Below are positions 33,201 through 35,790 of a DNA stretch of 35,790 nt, piece after piece. Position 1 is the first letter of the stretch. Each line of letters opens with the position of its first letter. The stretch comes from an uncultured Desulfovibrio sp. Its GTDB lineage: Bacteria; Desulfobacterota; Desulfovibrionia; Desulfovibrionales; Desulfovibrionaceae. The notes below the pieces were generated by a model, which was not told the DNA's origin, searched no databases, and saw nothing but the letters and a program-made list of their open reading frames with translations. The stretch lies in the NCBI GenBank assembly GCA_944327295.1, contig CALVHF010000015.1, positions 1-35,790 of the forward strand, written 5' to 3'. The translations under genes were made by a program, and so were the position numbers.

Positions 33201-33452
33201 CTGCGCCAGGCCGAAGTGTGCGCAGGCGGCGTGGACTGCTCGGAAATCGAGCCTGTGACCTTTGCAAGCCGCAAGAAGGAGCATGTCTCCATCATAGGCG
33301 AAATGCTCGACGTCACGGGCACCCTTGGCGGCTACAACCTGCACTGGGCCTTTGCCAGCGCCCTGCTCGCCGCCCAGGCCATAGCAGACAGCCTCTACCC
33401 CAGACGCCGTCGCAGCACGGAGAACCAGCCTGCCCCCAAGGCCCAGGACTAG
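30270..33452 (+). CDS. BaiN/HI0933-family flavoprotein with a long Arg/Asp-rich disordered N-terminus
   Basis: 1060 residues. Residues 1 to about 645 are low-complexity and rich in Arg, Asp, Gly, Phe, Pro and His, with degenerate repeats such as DRPFDR, DRSFGDR, GHDRSFGDR and FHKEPFHKEAFHK. From 648 a complete BaiN/HI0933-type FAD protein follows (about 413 residues, the usual full length): YDVLILGAGAAGLMCAAHLV, GRKLSVAGGGKANFSN, a DDLLFTHMGLSGPAALKAS block, and the C-terminal IIGEMLDVTGTLGGYNLHWA. The enzyme part is cytoplasmic and probably a flavin-dependent oxidoreductase of unknown substrate. ATG 30270 has GGAG 5 bp upstream. A terminator ends 39 bp before the start, so it may depend on read-through from the tRNA promoter. 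An internal start nearer the enzyme part is possible. Confidence 0.85.
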   Translation: MSQQPLKTEKHRAFADDTADNAQDRQTGSSARHAARGTWTERRSKGFGPGAARPRRVHPGAGSALNRRERSREAFDASGGREGRDGRDRRGADRAPGPFRDRGFRPAGQTRPFGQAGQSDKVERPARSERPEQFRDHDRSFGRPHGHPNDRPNDRPQDRPFDRTRDRFQQRDKPSDRPFTAGRGTRPLAGARPSFRQERHQDRLQGADRPGRDTRPWGNRTEEAGDGSRPARYAGRGAAPWAKGAEGRGFRRPEGARFGQEFRADRQWAERSDRPDRFADREDKGAGGRARRPLGRLKDRPFDRPERKCAAPLPASRTVQTDGDKVSSEPITESQSSATYALARTPHRPQGAALEAEHMADRTESEHGHGPDRPGRWADRGTNREGEHRPFRDKGAGRPARDRVSGDGFREGGSGDFEDRDHYRQNFKQDFKNRLARHGRSRCADRGESRFNGRFEEHSSDRFEGRRDFDHKAGLKAGSNFKSDRREHERSFDERPGHDRDRSFGDRAGHDHSFHDRDRTFGERPGHDRSFGDRSFRDRDRALGNRPGRERLFREDRPDSFRKESFHKEPFHKEAFHKNSFRDNARPSSFRGDRGPGDRWQDGRDRRFGRTGRSDEPMFQGNRREETGFDRPASADRRPALRGSRDAAVYDVLILGAGAAGLMCAAHLVGMGLSVCVVDRSRTPGRKLSVAGGGKANFSNRALQPGHFVCSQAGFVEPVLEKVDTAALLRLMDVLELPWEEKEKGKLFLQVQAADLVRALIGRCRRGDFTLCMEEHFSVEDLSFPANPDSETRVRLTTSVTTRAARHLVLALGSPASPFTGSSGLGYALAQSLGHSLVRPRAALAPFFLEQDAPFLALKGVSVPVRLSTCGHTVTDDLLFTHMGLSGPAALKASLYWKEGEDLEIDLLPKVLHRLFEEEGKKTPRSVLGKLLPQRLVDVILPMELAGRRCSELKAEERERLEECVHALTLRPVSVAGLRQAEVCAGGVDCSEIEPVTFASRKKEHVSIIGEMLDVTGTLGGYNLHWAFASALLAAQAIADSLYPRRRRSTENQPAPKAQD

Positions 33453-33477
33453 CTTTTTGATCCGAAGACAGAACCTC

Positions 33478-33523
33478 AAGCCGCCCGCAGTCGGAAAGCC
33501 CCTCCGGCCGCGGGCGGCTTTTG
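33478..33523. terminator. terminator shared by convergent flavoprotein and hipA genes
   Basis: An 11-bp perfect stem AAGCCGCCCGC (33478-33488) with GCGGGCGGCTT (33510-33520), giving TTTTG on the plus strand. It lies 26 bp after the flavoprotein stop and about 50 bp beyond the hipA stop. Confidence 0.8.
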
Positions 33524-33575
33524 TACTGCATGGGGCTGACAGGAAAGCTGACGTATCCTGATGCCGAATCAGCTT

Positions 33576-34694
33576 TCAAAGCACATCGGCCAGGGCCTCT
33601 CTTGTTCGCTCGATCATCTGCCGGACCTTTCCGGCTCCAAGGCCGCCCACGGCCGCAGCCTGGATGAGATCGTGCTCTGTTATGTCCCGCCCCCTGCCGT
33701 TAACCGTGGAGCAGTGCTCGCCATTGAAGCCCGAGCAGCGGGTGAGGTCGTAGGCCGGAGCCAGATGCCAGGTGTAGTGCTCGTCCATGAGGAAGGCAAA
33801 GTTCTTGGTGTGATCGTCCCTGTTGCCTGCCAGGACGTTGAAGACCATGAGGGCCACCATACGCTCCACCTCCTTGCTTCTGCGGGTGAGGCTGGCAGTG
33901 AGGCGGATGAGGTTTTCGTAGTCCATGCTGGGGATGCGGTGCGTGGCGTGCAGAAGCCCGCAGGCCGTGTGCGCGTGGACTTTCAGGCCGTGCACCCGGT
34001 CAAATCGGCGTACGCCAAAGTGGCCCGGCCCCCTTGCTGACGGAAAAAGCCTGGTCTTGGGCATGTCCAGGCCGGCCCTGCGGGCGGCAAGCGAAAGCCT
34101 GTACTCCTCAAGCCCTGCCTCAGGAGCGTCGCCAGGAGCCCGGAACTTAACGATCCAGGACTGAGGCTCCCCTTGTTCGTCTTCAAGTTTGAGCAGAACC
34201 TTGGGTCGTGCACCGCCAAGGGAGCCGCTCAGGGTGATCAGGGTCTCAAGAGCCTCGATCTGGCAGGACTGCTCCTCCAGAAGACGCAGGGATTCCTCTG
34301 CGAGCGTGTCGAGGTCGCAGGCCACGTCCTCGACAAGGGAGGACGCATCCGGTTCGTATTCCAGCGCGCCAAAGCTTCTGCTGCCGGCAAGCGTCAGACG
34401 CTCCAGAGGCGTACTGTCTGCAAGGGAGCGCTTCTGGCGTGCCAGGGCGCGATCCAGAAGGAGCAGCCCCCAGCCATCGGGCAGACTGTCGTTGAAGACG
34501 CCAAAAAGGCCGGCAAAGGTCTGCTTGTCATCCCTGAACGTTCCCGTGCGCAGGGGCAGCATGTAGGGAGAAAGAGGAATGCCAGAGGAGAGAAAGTCCG
34601 GGTGGTACTCGAACAATATGCCCTGCGGAGAATCTGCAAGCAGCCCTACTTCCCTGCGCACGCCAAAATGGTTCAGAAAGACGCGAACCTTCAT
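33576..34694 (-). CDS. hipA: HipA-family Ser/Thr kinase toxin
   Basis: 372 residues, shorter than E. coli HipA (440). HipA kinases phosphorylate translation factors such as tRNA synthetases and slow growth. Marks in order: N-terminal VGLLADSPQGILFEYHPDFL; FNDSLPDGWGLLLLDRAL, typical of the HipA N-terminal domain; glycine-rich GSLGGARPKVLLK (157-169); nucleotide-binding WIVKF with Lys about 183; RRFDRVHG; catalytic loop NRDDHTKNF (291-299); and metal site APAYDLT (312-318). The start overlaps the hipB stop by 4 bp (ATGA), showing translational coupling. All kinase residues I can judge are present, so the toxin is probably active. Confidence 0.92.
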   Translation of the reverse strand: MKVRVFLNHFGVRREVGLLADSPQGILFEYHPDFLSSGIPLSPYMLPLRTGTFRDDKQTFAGLFGVFNDSLPDGWGLLLLDRALARQKRSLADSTPLERLTLAGSRSFGALEYEPDASSLVEDVACDLDTLAEESLRLLEEQSCQIEALETLITLSGSLGGARPKVLLKLEDEQGEPQSWIVKFRAPGDAPEAGLEEYRLSLAARRAGLDMPKTRLFPSARGPGHFGVRRFDRVHGLKVHAHTACGLLHATHRIPSMDYENLIRLTASLTRRSKEVERMVALMVFNVLAGNRDDHTKNFAFLMDEHYTWHLAPAYDLTRCSGFNGEHCSTVNGRGRDITEHDLIQAAAVGGLGAGKVRQMIERTREALADVL

Positions 34695-35023
34695 AGTCTG
34701 CCCTGCAGGTGCGTAAGGCCAGACCGGCTGCTTCTGCTGCGCTGGCGCGGGCTCGGAGCCTTTGCGTAGAGGGAGAGAACTTCCCTGGACGGAAAGAGGC
34801 TGGAAAACTCCTTCAGTTCGCCAAGAACAAGGGCCAGAGCAAGAAGGGAGCGGAGCGAAATTTCGCCTGTTCTCTCAAAGCGGCGCACACTGCCGAGACT
34901 GACACCGGAACGTTCGGCCAGTTCTGCCTGGGTCATGTTCATGGACAGCCTGCATTTGCGAACCCTGGCCGCAAGGTCGCGCTGGATATCAAAGGGGGTT
35001 TGCAGGGCGGGATGAATACCCAT
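34691..35023 (-). CDS. hipB: HipB-family antitoxin, XRE-type DNA-binding protein
   Basis: 110 residues. A helix-turn-helix of the XRE type at about 18-72: RKCRLSMNMTQAELAERSGV followed by SLGSVRRFERTGEISLRSLL. HipB binds HipA and represses the operon. The C-terminal tail (KAPSPRQRSRSSRSGLTHLQ) is Arg/Ser-rich and probably flexible. ATG 35023 has GGAG 7 bp upstream; the open frame beyond it to 35311 is Cys-rich and unlike protein. It is the first gene of the operon. Confidence 0.88.
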   Translation of the reverse strand: MGIHPALQTPFDIQRDLAARVRKCRLSMNMTQAELAERSGVSLGSVRRFERTGEISLRSLLALALVLGELKEFSSLFPSREVLSLYAKAPSPRQRSRSSRSGLTHLQGRL

Positions 35024-35323
35024 GACAGTACTCCATATGTGAAGAATGAGTTGTATCAGTGTCTCCCGGCACATTCCCGCTGCGAGCACAGCCCTGCGGG
35101 AAAACAGACCCGGAGGGCCAGGTCCGTCTGCCGGGAAGAGGCGTTGGAGGAGCCTGACGCGAGCGGAGAGGCTTATACAACAAGTGCTCATATTTGAGCA
35201 GTAAAGGTCGTTTTTTGTACTTAACTGATAACATATTATCAGTTGAGGATAAAGCTCCCGATCCTCTTGCCGTTCCGTGGTCACTCCGTCGAAAGAGAGA
35301 AAGTGGCGCATGGGGAAGACGCT
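35024..35323 (-). promoter_or_regulatory. hipBA upstream region with two palindromes
   Basis: TGCTCA-TATT-TGAGCA (35185-35200) and AACTGATAA-CATA-TTATCAGTT (35223-35244), both perfect arms around a 4-bp centre. On the minus strand TATAAG (35172-35177) could be a -10 with the first palindrome over the -35 position. They are likely operators for HipB; binding is inferred. No gene lies in these 300 bases. Confidence 0.5.
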
Positions 35324-35790
35324 TCAGTTCCCCTGCCCGTGCAACTCCTCCTGCCCCTCCGGCCTTTCCTTTTCTTCTTTCCTTTTCCTTGTTCTGCCCT
35401 TGATCGGCGTTTTCCTGTCGGAAAGAACCCAGCAGGGCCGGTTCTTTGTGCCGGCATTGCGGATGAGCCCCAACTTGCGCAGCCTTGTGAGGACATAGGA
35501 GACCTTCTGAAAGCGGTCCTTTTCCGAGAGCGTGGCCGGAAAAAAGGGATTAAGAGCCTCAAGGATCTCCTTCCTGGTTGCGGACTTGCAGCGTGCAAGC
35601 AGTCCGACAAGGTGCACACTGCAGACCGAAGGGTCCGGCTCCGTGCGGTGGTAGGGCCGGACCTGGGGGGCCGAAGGCACAGCAGCTTCAGAGTGGTCTT
35701 CGACGAGACCGGTTTCGGGCTCTTCGCTGTCAGCCACTTCAGTGCCGGCCTCTGGTTGCGCGTGGCGTCTGTGCGAAATAGGGGCGTGTT
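35324..35790 (-). CDS. partial ORF with a winged-helix-like domain
   Basis: The frame is open to the right edge of the window, so the true start is probably outside; a GTG at 35737 is the first start codon inside. The N-terminal visible part is acidic and probably disordered. A domain follows with LVGLLARCKSATRKEILEAL, then DRFQKVSYVLTRLRKLGLIR and NRPCWVLSDR, which reads as a winged helix: two helices, a recognition-like helix and a wing. The C-terminus is Lys/Arg/Glu-rich. Function is not recognised; a DNA-binding regulator or the end of a larger protein are both possible. Confidence 0.5.
   Translation of the reverse strand, partial: HAPISHRRHAQPEAGTEVADSEEPETGLVEDHSEAAVPSAPQVRPYHRTEPDPSVCSVHLVGLLARCKSATRKEILEALNPFFPATLSEKDRFQKVSYVLTRLRKLGLIRNAGTKNRPCWVLSDRKTPIKGRTRKRKEEKERPEGQEELHGQGN

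Overview
The window reads as chromosomal DNA of a Gram-negative deltaproteobacterium, most likely a member of the Desulfovibrionaceae. Support is indirect: moderately high GC with AT-rich control regions, a five-repeat S1 protein followed directly by a Do-type protease, a flavoredoxin-like flavin reductase, an E. coli-type phosphoglucomutase, a split RdgC and type I-E-like CRISPR repeats. The family name is inference; signal peptides, a lipoprotein and HtrA show directly that there is a periplasm.

Left part (1-6921). Two CRISPR arrays point away from each other: one runs off the left edge (minus sense), the other lies at 6674-6884 (plus sense). Their ~187 bp leaders are homologous and face inward, each with an outward-facing terminator-like hairpin at its outer edge. 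No cas gene lies in the window. Between the arrays are an orphan substrate-binding protein, a YtcJ-like amidohydrolase, a flavin reductase-like protein, a lipoprotein and about 1.2 kb with no convincing gene but with what looks like the right end of an IS200/IS605 element.

Middle part (7250-17027). A same-strand run encodes RdgC split into two ORFs, the two membrane subunits of a peptide/nickel-type ABC transporter (no ATPase or binding protein nearby) and RecN. Convergent to it lie a secreted HSL-type hydrolase and a TetR regulator; the TetR gene diverges from a P1B-type metal ATPase, with palindromes in the shared spacer.

Right-middle part (17573-26100). An AAA/DUF4143 ATPase has three 22-bp palindromes at an exact 40-bp period over a near-consensus promoter. 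Then come two paralogous small membrane proteins, pgm, a four-helix membrane protein, two secreted proteins and two small genes that appear frameshifted.

Right part (26101-35790). rpsA and degP form an operon on the minus strand. An elongator-type tRNA-Met is followed by a 1060-residue protein in which about 645 residues of Arg/Asp-rich, apparently disordered repeats precede a BaiN/HI0933-type flavoprotein. A HipBA toxin-antitoxin pair with palindromes upstream and a partial winged-helix-like ORF close the window.

The best candidates for new biology are the disordered flavoprotein fusion, the phased palindromes at the AAA/DUF4143 promoter, the paired CRISPR leaders with outward terminators, and the two-gene RdgC. 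All family calls come from reading motifs; no database search was run.
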